Virus record (IMG/VR): IMGVR_UViG_3300030419_003599
Location: 44,651-108,650 of that record
DNA from: a virus
Direction: 5' to 3' (one strand)
DNA length: 64,000 nt
Shown here one piece after another: positions 1-15,000 of the stretch (within the stretch, counting starts at the first letter, position 1; each line of letters opens with the position of its first letter). A program made the position numbers and the translations under genes. The notes beneath the pieces were generated by a model. The model was not told the origin of the DNA. It worked only from the letters and a program-made list of their open reading frames with translations, and ran no database searches.

Positions 1-2
1 TT

Positions 3-3000
3 GTAGTTTCTAAAGCGGAAACATTTGAATTAAAAGTGGGGCAAGTGGGGGAGCCGGGGCCAGCGGTATTTACATTATTTATGAGTAATACAGAAGGCCC
101 GCAAATTATAGAATTAAGCACAGCATACCTAGATGCAACTCCACGATGGGTAGGAACTACATACCCTCGCCACGGGTCAGATTTACACGCTTCGTATAAT
201 AGTAATATTTCCGGTGTTAATGATGCTACTTCTCTCAATTTTTCTCATAGAGAATTATTGCATATAGTAGCCACCCTTCGTGGTAATATAATATCCTTAT
301 TCATTAATGGTTCTTTAGCGGTCCAAGAAGTATTACCGGAAAGCGGTTACCGAGTAAAAATGAGCCCCGGTGATTTTGAAATCGGCGGCACAGGCGGTGA
401 GTTCAGAGGGGCTATTGAAGCGATACATATCGCTAATTCTTTCAATTCCCAAATGTTAGTAGGACATGGGCCGATACCACTCCCTACTACACTAGGATTA
501 TGGAGATTTGAAGAACCGGCAGATGTCCATCCTACCATTTATCAAAGCGGGACTTTTAGTGCAGGTCCTAGTGTCAAGACAATTACAATAACCGCTGCTA
601 GCGCTCAATCTATTATTGAAGCAATAACTGGAAATACTTACAATTCTGCTAGCCCGTCTGTAGATTTAACGGCTTCTCCCTATTCTAATGGTAATTACAA
701 GGTAGTAGATTATGTTTCTAGCCCCGGCACTGGGAATACTATCGCTATACCCCATACTCCGTATAACATTATGTTCAATGCGGATGCAGTTAATCCTCTT
801 ACTAAGAAGCCTAACCAAAAGCCACCTGAACGCCTGCGCTTACTATCAGTAAATGGGGCAACAGGAGTGCTTGGGGTAGAGAGCATCCATCTTGATTTCA
901 CAATAGCGGGGGCGAGAAGAGGAGTACTTTGTGATAGAACTACCAATGTAGATGACCACTTTGTCCTTTTATCTGGAGATTTGTTGTTAGACTCAGGGAC
1001 AGGTAAGCCGTATCAACCTCCTCATTATGCTTCACAAGCCATTGACCGTACTGGACAAATGGTAATTGATGAAAGTGGTAACGATATGCATGGGCTCATC
1101 TATGCGTCTAGTATGGCTACTACAGCCAATACGACCGACAATCCGTTTGCAGCAGTATGGCCTGCTGCTCTTGATACCGGTTTCCAGATAGGGCATACTG
1201 GTCGCCACGCTCTTTCTGCGGTAGATGGGCACCATTACTTACGGCAACTCCCTCTTGCTAACGAAGAAATTGTACATCAAAGTATTGACGGAACCGCTGA
1301 TATTACTGAAATATATTATGATTCTAATTATAGAAATCTCAAAGACTCTTTACCTCCTAATAGTAGAGTAGATATTTTCCGTGATACTCTTAAATCCCAA
1401 GTCATGTATGTTCGCAATGAAGGCATAGCATTCCAAATGGTAGAAAACGGGATGGCAGGTATTGATGATGCTCAGCGTAAAATGTTGGCAATAGGAGGCT
1501 CTGGTACCCAAAACCATGCTACTACCAATGTATTTGATTACCAACCATTTCTACTCAAAAATCCGCTAGAAGGAGGGGTGAGCAATGATGATACTGCATT
1601 TAGGCGACATCATCTCCGACCAATTGAAACTAGCCGCGTAGCAATTCTTAGTGTACCTACACTAGGTACTACTCATAATCTCGCTCCTTTTGTAGAAATA
1701 CACTATAATGCAGTAGATGTAACCGGCGCTAGTGCTGGTCTCACAGTAGGTAATGTAGTTAGTGTAAGCATCACTAGTGGGGGAAGTGGTTATTCGGCAG
1801 GCACTGCCGCTACTACAGGTGGCACAGGCACAGGCTGCACAGTGACTTATACTGTTTCAGCAGGGGCAATTAATGCTGTCACGGCTATTGCCACTAAAGG
1901 GACTGATTATACTGTCGGAGATATATTGACTGTATCTGGTGGAGGGGGGAATGCCACCTTAACTGTCACTTCAGTAGGCGGTCCTTGTTTAATGGTAGAG
2001 AAAACCGTTCCTTCTGGCGAAGTTGTATTATCTACAGGGCCGACTGTTAGAGTATTAGATGTAATAGCGGCTGACCTCGCCGATGCAGCCAAAGATACTA
2101 CTCTTTATTCTCCCGGGGGCATTATCCGTCTTGACACAACTGAGGCCACTGGTAACTTCCCTGCTGGTGTTACTCTGGAAACTCTATTTGCAGCAGACCC
2201 TCATGAGGGTATTGACCATGAGGATATTTTAGATGAAAGTCTCAGTCCGGCTAACTATACCCCGCTACACTCAAGCGATTTACCTAATGCCAATCCTACA
2301 TCTGTTGATGCTGAGCATTCCCTTACCCAACAAGATGCTGTATTCAACCGATTAGTAATGAATAATAATAACGAAGACCTCATTGACCAATTAACTATTA
2401 CTGATAATTATTTCAAACGCAACCCGAGCACAGTTAATTCGGGCGTAGGCGCATACGATATTGGTAATGTTTCAGAATCTACTCATTTATTTGAGTCATA
2501 TGATATCATCGGCGCTTTCGCAGACAAAGGTAAACGGAAAGGGATTACCTTCCTTATCCATCCTACTAATAGAAGTAGAACAAATCAATTGAGTAAAGTG
2601 GCTTCAACTACTACTCATGCCCAAGAAACTAATACTGTTTCAGTACAATATCTAATGAGTCGCGCTCGCGCCCAATCTTTTTCCGATACAGATGGAGATG
2701 AAAGGCAATTCACACTAACTTGTGTGGGTCTTATGGGAGATGTCGCATCCAGAAGTATTGACCTTTTAGGTGCAGGAGCCCCTGATTCTCATATTGTCAA
2801 AGAAGTAATGCCCGGCGCTCCTGTTGTTAGCGTTACTCTCGGTGGAGTCGGTCAAGGGGCAGTTAATACTAAGCCGACTTTTGACCCTTCACCATTCACT
2901 AGATTGGGCTGGAATACTCGGCGCGATTGCGCTACGCAAATATCAGTAGTCGGTGCTGCTGGTGGTTCTACTGCTACCCTTACTGTGATACCACTCAATA

Positions 3001-6000
3001 ATGATGCCACTGACCTCGCTTCATGGGGCACCTATTGTTTCCCTAAAACAGGGAGAATATATCTTGAAAATGGAGGGAGTGCTGAATACCAAAGCAAGAC
3101 TGGTAGCACATTTGTAGTAGATGGGACAACGACTACTGGGACAAACAAGTTCCTTAACGGAGACGGTTCAGAAGCCGCTAATTATGCGGCATGGCTTTCG
3201 GCGAACACCATTATCGCAGGTACTCTCCTTTTAGTAGATGATAAGTTTGGAGATGACTCAACATGCAACGATGGTTCTACTATCAATGACCGTATGTTTC
3301 AACGAATGGATACAGTAAGTCACGATTATCAATTAGGTAGCCAATATGCTAGCACTCGCGCTCTCGCCGAAATACCTCTTTTCCCTCATTTGTTCTTTGA
3401 GGACAGAGAACGATGTATTACACCGGGGCCAGATAATTCTCTCAAATTGCATATAGACGCTACGCACACAGCCCACACTTGGGCTCCTAATCCTGTAGGC
3501 CGTAGATGCCCAGATAATCCGCCAACAGACCAAACTGTACATTCTGTATTTTCTTCCAATAAAGCACTAAAAGCATTGAGAAAAGGCACTCACATTACCC
3601 GCACTCTTCTGGATAATAGTGGTACATTAGAAATCTATGTAGAAGAACCAGAGATGTTTTTAGCCTCTACTACAACTGCTACTACTTTTGGTGGAACTCC
3701 TTTGGGGGTCCGATACTTTAGGGCTTTCCTCCAAAATGGAGAATGGATGATTTATACTACAGTAGATATGGTAAATAAAAAACTCACCATCCCCGCAAAC
3801 CTTCAACCAGCAGGCTTCTCTAAACATTTCAAAGACACTCACACGGTAGGAATGAGGCTTTTCCCCGCTCCCGGATTGTTTGATGAAAATGTCCCTGCTA
3901 TCCGTGACCACCCTAATATTCTAAGCGCTGCTTATGAACGCCGCCGCCCTTATTACTACGATAGAGCCAATGTACAGACTCAAGGGGGTAATATTGACTA
4001 TGGGTTAAGACAGTATGTATCTGCAGTTGAGTTTAGGGCGGGACCCCGTGAAAATCCACATCTCCCTAAAACTAAAACGAAGCGTGCCCGAGCGAAGGTA
4101 GTCTCTTGGGACTCTGGTAGCAATTTTTTATTCTTAGATAGCGCTTTAGAGTTCCCAGAAGCAGGTATTGCTTCAAAATATATGGTTGGGGGAGCCGCCC
4201 AATTTATGCACCGTATAGCCTATATTGAGGCGGGTGGGACTGAGCGAACTGCCCAATATCTCGGTAAGCAAGGCGGTAACCAATTACTCATTTATGCTCC
4301 TACTATAGGGGCTGGTTGGAATCCTTCCGCCGGAACAGAAGTTTTCGTTAAAGCGATAGAGAATGTCAGTGCTACCGCATATCCCCAAGAAATAGAAGGG
4401 CCACTGAATGCTTCTTGGGAACATCCTTACGCAGCCGGTGGATTACGAGATGGCGATACTATTTGGATGAATATGCATTACACTAATCCTCATGCTGTAG
4501 AAGGATTATTCTGCAAAAGTCGCGGCACTTTCAATGAAGCGAAAGTGAGTGCTCACTTTAACGGAGGGGAAGGGGCATTGGCTTCGCGCCCTAGAGATAG
4601 TATCCCGCTTGAGAACTTCCTCATTGGTAATGACTGTTTAGAAACGGCGCGCAATATGGCGCAGCATGTCAATAAAACGATAGAATTGAATTGGACTGAA
4701 CTTGGTCGCGATGACGCTGTCCCAGTCGTGGCTTTTGTAGACCCCTACCAAGCCACTGAAACTTTTGCTCGTGTTTTACTCTATGATGTAGCGCATGATA
4801 GAGAGTTTGTCGCTATGCAAGATATCCATATGCAAGTACAAAGTAGTCCTGCTACACCGAAAATAGGAACTGGCGCTTTACATGAAGACCCCGATGACAC
4901 AGGGAGTGGTTTTGATGGAATTGCTACTACAACAAACTACAGCACACAATTGGATGTAGCCGCTGGATTTGAAAGCGAAGATAAAACGCTACGCCCTAAT
5001 ACTCAATCTGATTTCATGGAAAGCGCTTTTACTCACAATTCAGTTTGGAATAGCCAATTGGCATTGGCGACAGCCACTGCCTCTCATATTGACCATGAGC
5101 ATCATACTCAAGACGCAGGTTGTTTAGGTGATGGGTCATTCCCTCGTACCGCCGAATCTGTTTGTTGCCCTTCACAGGCAGCGACTAGACATATAGATTC
5201 GCAAGCCCCCGCGAGTCCAATTAATGAATACGCCACTTTCTTTGATACCCCTGAAGGGACAAGAGCGATTCCTGCTTTCCTTTGCTTAAAGGGGATACGA
5301 AACCAAACACTTGATTTATCTAATCACAGGGAAAACCGACTTCAACATCTTCCTCATTGGACTCAAATGGATTTCGTGCGAAGGCTCACAATTGATTGCG
5401 GTGAAGTAGGAGTCAAAGAAGGTGTAACTGATATTGAGGCCGCCGCTAGAGAAATAGTTCGCCTCATCAATCAAGGAGGGGCGCTCAATGGGCGCACACA
5501 CGCCCGCAGACCGGCTGACCAATATCCGGGTGAAAGCGAAAGACTTGACCTCGCTACTATAGGCCCTAATCCTGACGCTGCCCATTCTGACCTTGACTCA
5601 TCTGCCCCACATTTATTTGCTGATTTCTCTGCTACTGGTAGTACTTTTGACCCAGCGCCATTCTGGGATGAAGAAAAATCGTTCTCATCATATGATAGAG
5701 GTACGCATATGGGATATATCCGTGCTCATATTGGCCGTGTAGTAGAAGATTCTGAAGGTAACGAAGGCTATACTGTCGTTATCCATAGCACAATACCCGG
5801 GGCGAGTGGTCGCAATTTCTGTGTATGGCTTGATAACGCTCGCGGTCAATCATCATACCGACCAGAGTTCCTTATCGGCCATGGAGGGCGCTTCCGCAAT
5901 TTCTGGTGTAAGCCCGATGAAGTGCTAATGGAGAATATGCATCCAGCGCCTATGCCTATCAATAAAGATGGGCGGCCATTCGCCCCAATAACTACTCTTA

Positions 6001-9000
6001 ATGAATACCTCCCTCCAGAAGAGCCTGAAGATGAGTTCCGCAATAATTTGAATTATGGTTTAATTTCAACAGCGGGAGACCCCGTAACTAATGCTAATAA
6101 TGAAGCAGTAATGGGACGAGTTCAAAATACTGTTTACCATGATTCGTTTGAAGGACAAAGCCCTGATTCAGTCCTTACCGAAGGTTTGCGTATGGGTACT
6201 CATTCCCATGCTCGCATCAATTTTGGTGGATTAGTGGCAACAGGTGTCCCCGGCTTTTCACCTGATGCAGGTCAATGGGGTATGGGTAAAAATGGTAACA
6301 CCCGCTATATACACACTTACGGCAAAAATATAGCAGCGGCTACTAGTGTCGCTTACACATCAGGTACTACTGGGTCACGCCATGTACCAGCAGCAGATGT
6401 GACTGATGATGCTATAGGTAGTACTAGTGAACTCTACGGTCTGCGTTTTACTGACCACATAGGGCGAACCCACACAATCCGGTTCATTTATTCACAATTT
6501 GGAGAACCATTCGTAAATGAAGATTCTTTATTACCCCCTACAATAGATAACGAAATCTGTATTTGGATAGATGACCGCGATTGTGCCCAAGGCGGTTTTA
6601 CAATTGGTAGGCATATGTGGGGAGCGGGAGAAGTATGCGGGCGTCTTACTGGAACTAGTGGTAATAATTGGGTAGGAAATGAGTGGAGAGGATATCCATC
6701 CCCTGCGTCTGGTATCCATGTAGCGACTGCCTCAGTATCAAGCACTGCTGTCACTATGACTTTTACTGAACCTTATCACACTGGCAGCAGTCTAACAAAC
6801 GGAGATATGTTAGGATATTTAGGATTCCCCGATTCAGGCGTTTTCCAATATAGTAATGGTAATACTCGCACAGATACTTTTTCCTATACTCACCGTACTC
6901 ATAATAGTGCATCGGGCACCCATACTTTTTACGGAGTATCTGGTGATACATCCCTTTTAGTTAATGATAGAGTCATCACTTCTCGCATTAATTGGACTAC
7001 CTTATTGACAGATGAAGTTTTAGCCGCTGCTGTAGATTTCGCCATTAATATGGAAAATCCTAATTCAGAAAGATTGGCAGAGACTTCTTTTGATTGTACT
7101 AATTTAAGGGCAGCAGATGGTAAAACTCTAGGTGAGTGGGGTGTATCACCTACCGCCATCCGCGTGCGCGCGCATAGCCGTAATCATGAGGTAATGCCTT
7201 TACGCTGTTTATTTGAAAGTACTCTCGGGAAAGATTGGGGGCTTAACGCCAGTAATCTTGATAGTGAATTAAGCGATGCCAATATCACTAATGGTAAGCG
7301 TTTTGCTACTGGTTATTTACCGAGCACTGTTCTACATATTACAACGCGTTATAGAGGGACAGGAGGGAATACTGCTACTCCTATTCTTGTAGATACAATG
7401 AATAATGCGGTAGATACAGAAATATGGAAAGAGAATCTTCGTGGCACTCGTTACTTGAGTGACCCCGGCGACCTCATTTTACCTAAAATTGAGAATGTCA
7501 CAATTGAGATTGACCAAGCCACCATTGATACAAGCGCCACTCCTCGCACAATGACGGTAGCAGCAGGGTTACAACTTTGGAGACTCTTAGTCCCTGCATC
7601 CAATGACACTGATTCTTGGAGTGAAAAGAAAAAGGTATGGCTTGATGACCAAGATTGGGCAGTAGTAGAAACTACTAACCGAGTACATGCTACTTTCCCC
7701 AGTAGAACTGAATTAGTATGGCCATCTACTAATGACGCTGCCATTTCTCCTGATTGGAATACTAAGATAGAGGCTTTTGATGCTGCTAATATCAATCCGG
7801 TATTATCCGCCTATGCTTTACCGGCAGAAGTATTGCAGTTTGATGGTTTGCGCCTTAAGGGTAGCGAATACGGAGAACCCTTAGTCTATTTCCGAGGAGG
7901 GAGAGATAGCCCAGACCACAGCGTCCCTGTCTATTTCGGTGGCGGGTTCAGCGGTGTAGTGCTTGATATTAATGATGGTACTGCTAATGATTATAGCGAC
8001 TTCTATACACATCCTTACGCCAAAGGCCCAACTGGTAGCGCGGGATTACAAAATATTGGAGAAAAATCTACTTCTTATTGTCTTCTTGACTGCGCTGCCA
8101 TCCTCGCTATGTTCCCCGGCACTCCATTCCTTGATGACCACAAAGGCAGCAATAACCCTCCCTATTTCAATCAGGATACTATACTCTCTCAAGATACTGA
8201 TGCAGGCAATAATGCTTCTGCTGCTTCCACAGGTATTACTTATGCTAGTGGAGGTAATACTGTTAATTGTACTAGACCTAGCCCTGTCATTCTCCGTTTT
8301 GGGCATCAGCACGCCCGCTATAGCCCCACAGGAGACGGAGGAGGGAAAACTACCTACATTATTTTCGGGCCGGGCCAAGCATTCCCTCATAACACAGCAA
8401 GTGTTCAGCCCCAACCTAGCGATATAGTTACTACAGGCAACGGTTGGAGCAGCGTCCCTGCACCGAATGTCTTTCTCCCTAATGAAATAAGTCACGGAGA
8501 TTCCACCAGTCGTAGCGGATTCAATGCTAATCTTCCCCCTACTAGGGAGTTCCAACGAGGTAATGTACAAGGCTGGAATTATGAAACTAATTGGGAACCT
8601 GCCCACGGTTCCCCTAATGTGATTTCCGCAGATAACAGCGCTGCCCCCGGGACAAAGTTTGGTTACGACCAAATGCCGCATAACGGATTATACTATGGCA
8701 GTCATTATCAAAATGTGGCTTCATGCACTCCTCCTCCCTATTCGCACCCATTTAATTACTCTCCTTCTTTAGCCAATGCGGCAATCCGCAGGGCTGGATA
8801 TATTTGGCATATGGATGGCGGTTATCATCCGGGAGGGCATTTCCTTGATAATCATATTCTCGCAAATCCATTACACCCTATTGATAATGCAAACATCCCT
8901 CATTCTACAGCGGGTAAAAAGCACCCTGCAGGTTATAGAATAGGTAGTCTATTGGCGTCTGCTTATGGTGCTACGACACAATACTCCACTGAAGAATATG

Positions 9001-12000
9001 TAATTATAGATGCTACCCGTGTTCAAAACGCAGAAGAGTTAGCAGCAGTTCTATCTTGTGGGATTAACGAATGGCCCGGTCGTGACCCCCTCAAGGCTTT
9101 GGGTGGCACTTTTTTGCCTTCTTTCCAAAGTGCAAAAAAGCAAGACCGTTATGGTTGGGTGACTTTTGACACTGTCGCTGATGGTTATGATGAAGCCTCT
9201 GGTTATATTGATGTAGTGAATCCTTATGGTGGAGGTTCTAGCACTATTCCCCCTATACCTAGATACGGTTGGATTAGAACTAATAAAGGAGGGGCAGGAG
9301 TTACAGGATATGGCGCTGGGGCAACTGCCACTTGCGCTCCCTATAATAATGTCACAGCGCCTTCTGCTGGTGTATTAAGATTCACTTTAGCGACCAATAG
9401 AAGCGGAGCAGCCCGATTGAATGAAACTATTGCCGATTCAGGTACTGACGCAAACGAAACGACAGTAAGAGGTAATGTCACTAAAGTATATGTGTGGTCT
9501 AAATCCAGTTGCCAATTATTCAATAATGGCAGAGTAACTGGTAGCATAATCTCTACTGCTACTAGCCAAGACCATATGTGTCGTGTGCATTTTAGTGGGA
9601 CAGTAGATGCAATTGACCGCACTCGCCCAGTAGGTGCTGTAGGATGGCATGGTGAACGCTATTCGTATTTCAACAGCCTTGTTCTTAACAATCCTAGTGA
9701 CGCATCTACCAATGTCTTTTCGGCTGGTTTAGGCGCTTGGCATCCGTATCTTGGATTCAGTCCTTATGGCTCTACTTCTACTTGCCAAGGGCCAGTACTA
9801 CCCAGTAAATATGATGAAAGTACAAGTTCTGTAATAGAGAACGATGGTTGCCCTCAAGGTCTATCTCCACGCCATTTAGTTGCTGTCACTTATGAATCAG
9901 AGATGGCTTTAGCAGCAAAAGCAGATAGAAATGGGACTAAAGCGGCAGGTGATTGGATTTACGGTAAACAAGGTAGAAGTGGCGCTAGTACTAATTTCGG
10001 TGGAACAATTACTGTGGCCGACCAAGTCTACAATCTTGACCGATATGTCGCTCCCGCGAATGGCGGGCCGAATGTTGAAGCGATGTTCGTTACAGGCCAA
10101 ACGCAACCAACAAATGGTAACGCTGTAGATACCACATCTTGGTGGCACACTCGCGTTACTGCAGCGGCTCACACTAGCCTATCCACACCATGTTCTGCTC
10201 CTACTGGTGACCTCTTTTGGGATGACTCCAAAATGAATAGTAACATAATGCATGCTGACCGCGATAGTCTAAGGACTGATTGCATTCAATTAAACAAGGT
10301 CGTATCGGTTACTATAATTAACGGTGGTTCAAATTATAATGCGACTGAAACTATTACTATGAGTAATCCTACTGGGGGGACTGCTTTACTTTTGACTATA
10401 TCTACTGTTAGCGGAGTAAAAGCAGTAACAGGTGTAACTGTGACTACTGCTGGCTCAGGCTACAAAGTAGGTGATACTCTTACTCAAACAGCCACAAGCG
10501 GGAGCGGTACTAATTTTACTTGCAGGGTAACTAGTGTTGGAGATGCAGACACAAGGCCGTGGGAATACTGGAAAAATAGAAGCGCTGGAAGAAACTTCAA
10601 TGTTGAACATGTAGTTTGGAAGCGAATGGATGGGGGTAATCTCACTATGCCTGCTTCTAACACACGAGGACTCGGTGGAGTACCGAGAACTACCCGTTTA
10701 TCTGCGGCTACTGGTTCTATCACTATTGTGGATAAAGGGGGCGGAGCGACAGATATTAATCACTTACATAATGCAGATGGGTTTGTACTCACCAATACTG
10801 TCGGTTTAGCCAAGGAATATGTGTTTGACAAAACTGGCACATGGGGAGCGACTGGTGCCTCCCATGCCAATGGTATTGTTATACAGGTCAATGGGATGTC
10901 TGCCGCAGCGGATGTGGCTAACCAAGTGAAAGCAGCGATATTAAGCGCTAATGGGCACAATGGCACAATCGCTGCCACTGTCGCTAGTAATGTAGTCAGC
11001 CTTGAGCAGCGCACACCGGGCACTGCCGGTAATGTTACGATAGACCCCGGTAGCACAGCGACCCCTAGTTATATCACATATTCAGGAATGAGCGGAGGAG
11101 GAGTTCATACTATGGGTGAAACAATTTATGGTAATTGTAGATTCTCATTTGAAACTACTAATGCTGCTATGTTCCCAATTATCCAAGCGCAAGAATTAGC
11201 CCATCCTCAATTGGCTGAACAACACCCAATAGAATTACGCAATATTCTTTCAATACCTAATGAAGAGATACAATTCCAAAGTGTCAATGTAGAAGATGAT
11301 ACTGGACAAATCCATATTCTGGAAGGTGGGTCACCTTTCGGTACAGTCATTCGTGATTTTGACCATATTGGTGATAGAGCCTCAGAGGGACTTTCCCCGT
11401 CTCTTGCTAATAGCGGTTTATCCCCGAATATGCGTATTCGCTTACCTAATGCCGATTCTATACCGGGTAATATCATAGTGCGCAGCGGGTTTGACCGCGT
11501 GCAATCTTATCAAAATGAGACCTTTGGGAGTGGAGGCATGATGCATCCAGCGCAACCCGCTCAAGGAGTGAAAGATACTTTCACCAATAATAATGCTCCC
11601 GGACCTAGAGCGTGGCCTACTTGGGAAAATAAAGGCTGGGAGCATATTTCCCAAGACGCAGAAAACATCCGAACAGGAGTTACTTCTGCTCCAGTAGGAG
11701 AAGGTACTCGTTTGGCTTTCCCTGACAGCCATAGTCAAGGATGGACTGACCATACGAATGATAATCCGTTAGAAACTGCTTATGAACAACATGACCGTAC
11801 TCTCTTTTTCCATGTTACTCGTATGGGTCACACTGGCTCTAGTAGAGAACCTGTAGTAATTTCATCAAGTAATACTATTTCTGACCCATTAACATACTCT
11901 TCATCGGATACTAATACTGTGACAGCAGGGTCTGCCCCTAACGATGCTGTTTGGAAAAATACAGGAGAACAGACTAGTGATGGTCGCTGGTTTGCTAGAG

Positions 12001-15000
12001 TGGAGGATGGTACTGGGTCTGGGGCCATTTTCTCTTATACTAACACTTCTGGTAGCACTTTCACTGGAGTTGTTTTTGACCCTGATTTCTCTACTTTCAT
12101 ATCTGGTAAAACTGGATTGACTATCCGCCCATCATGGTATATACCAGCAGGCTCCAATCGCTTCTTCGCTGCTCGTAGAATGAGAGACCATTCAGAGATG
12201 AGCGGCAATTCACCAGACATGAAGAGATGGGATTGGTCTGCGGCAGGGACTCCTCTCAATATGATAACTGCCCCAGAAATGACACCCATGCCTATACCTA
12301 GAATGGGTCATCACTATGTGACTCCTACCATGGCTGTAATGCCGGGTCATTTCGCCCATCCGTATTATGAGAGAACTTTCAGTAATCATTACGCATGCAG
12401 GTCTTCAGGTCATAGTCCTATAGACGAAAGTGGTACAGAATCAACCATTCCCGGCGCTAACCCATTAGTATGGTTTTCAACACCGACTAACGCTTTACGG
12501 CCTAGCGATATACATGGAGGGGCATTTACTCTTTTGACAGAAACTAAGGTCGCTTACGATGGATATGGTATTGCCGCATCTAAAGGCACTCCCGGAGCAG
12601 AAAATGCGACAGGGAGACATATTCTATATCTTGAACCGGCTGGTGCATATAGCCTCAAACCTAATTTCCCTGACCCAATGGAAGTGGGCGCTTACCAAAT
12701 TGTAATACAACCTAATCTGCATAAGCAACAGTTAGGAGGATTCCATAGAAATGGTGGAGCAGCCGCCTTACCCGATGGCTCTGTTGTAGAACTTACTGGG
12801 CAGCAAGTGAATCTTGTGGTAGGTCTTGATGAAGACTCTTCTAGCCCTATGGGTTGCGTTGGGCTTCTTTTAGCCGAAGCCACAATGGCCGATACTCGTG
12901 GTTGTGAGATATTCATCAATGAAGTAATGCTTGATTTTGAACCAGACCCCGGAAGCCAATTCGCTAATATCCCCCCGTTGGGTCTATACAACCCATTAGG
13001 GGTGAATGAAAATACAAGCCCCCCATTCAGTCGCCGTAGTCTACCCTATAGAGCGGGCACTTTTGATAGAGCGACTCCGGGTTACACTATTTCTGTCCCT
13101 TGGTGGAGTATATTGCATAAATCAGGGGCAACTCATGCTACATCTACCGGTTTCCGGCATTTGGAATGGCATAAACCAGATGACTATTATCAATTCTGTA
13201 GAGCAACTTACGGGTCTATAGGCTGTCAAATAACTTTGGCTGGTTATCCATCTATCTATTTGGATATCTATGAACCCCACCGAAGATTGCGTAGTTTGAA
13301 CCCTCATTGTGTAGTTCTCGCCGACTCCTCAAGTAGTAGCATTACAGTAGATAATAACGAATTATTCCCTGTAAAACCTTACTATGGTGAAGTGCTAGAA
13401 TATACAGATACTAGTGGGGTTAGACAAACAGCGAGTTATGTGAATAGAACTGGCACACTCGCTCATACAATCGCTTCAGGTCCTTCTTCATTTGAGACCG
13501 TCGCTGAAATCACAGCGGGCTTTTTCCCTATATCTGCGGGCACAATCCTGAAACTCTCTCGTGCTTACGATAACTTTGCTACGGGTGATGTTTTCAAGGA
13601 TTCAGGAACTAGCGCTATTACTCGTGTCTTACCTCAAACTTTGCATGGGAGTAGAGATACTAATAGCCTCCACCTAGGAGACGCATTCCTTTGTTTATGG
13701 CATCCTAATCTTGGTCGCCCTTACACATTCTATAGCGATACAGGGCGCACTTTCTATACTAACTCAGGTGCTATAGACGCGCCACAAGATAAGAAAGCAT
13801 TGAATCATGTACCTGAACACTTTGAAACAATCCATTATCATGACTTCCTCTATAGTATCAGCAAAGGGCCTTTCTTGTTTGACATGAAAGCAATGGATGC
13901 CGCTAACGATGGGACAGTTTATGATGCGACAGGAGTGACAGAGGCCGATACGATTGTTGCTGGCGGTTCTGGCTATACCGCAGGGACTGCTGCTACATCA
14001 GGGGGTAGCGGGACAGGTTGTACAGTTACTTACACTGTTAGTTCTGGTGCAGTAAATGGTATTACCGCTATTACCGTGGCAGGCACAGGTTATGTTGTAG
14101 GAGATGTACTCACTATAACAGGGGGCGGAGGAAATGCCACTATTAGAGTGGGCGCTCTAGGGGCATACCCCTCAACCAAACAACCTCAAGGAGATACATC
14201 ACGCCATTACGCTGGCTTTTGGCCCGGCGGAAGCCGTGGTGGCCCGGCTGCAAGTAGATTAGATGGTTATGGTTACATCAAAGCAGGATGGGGAGATAAT
14301 GACTACGGTATGGATTGCATACCATATGCTATACACGGTAGCGGTTCTGCTAGCGGTTTAGCCCGTACTGCTTATGGTTCTTTGAGCGATGTCCATATCC
14401 GTCAAACATGCTTTGGGTATAGATTTGCTGTCCGCCCTCCATACAACAGACCCCGCTGGTCACCAAGTGTGCGCGGTATTGACGAAGCCGCTGGTAGTGC
14501 TGCCGCTGCCCAACTTCTATCTGGGTATTACCATGGTCCTTTCGTCGCTCAAGATGATAGAGCGCAAGGGTCAGGTGGTTGGAAGGAGAATGCCAACGCC
14601 GCTTTATCTACAGCCGATGTAGCATGGTCTGCCACCGCCACCGGCATTCTTGAGCGCCAAACTCAAGCCAGCGCTATGCTCGGCAACGACCAAGTTATGC
14701 GACAAGTGCGTTATAGTCATGGTCGTAGGATTACTCGTTCTTTTGGGTGCCCTGTAAGAACAATTAGAAATGGCGCCACTATGAGAAAGAAGTTCCCCGG
14801 AGATGATTTCGCTCTCGGTAAAGATGAACTTGCAGAGGCTCATCGTTTCTATCTAATTGACTGGTGGGGTAATACTCGCGGTGAGGATGTTCGCCGATTC
14901 CCAGCCCGAGGATTCGGTATCCGTCCTGCTTGGGACCCCGAAGATGCGTATCTTGATGGAGGATACGCAAATGAGCCGGGGGCACAAGGGCTATGGCACG

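Noticed and set aside
8046-8681. 211-codon minus-strand frame inside the giant gene
   Set aside because: It is antisense to strongly coding plus-strand sequence, has no ribosome site or neighbours, and its protein resembles nothing known.
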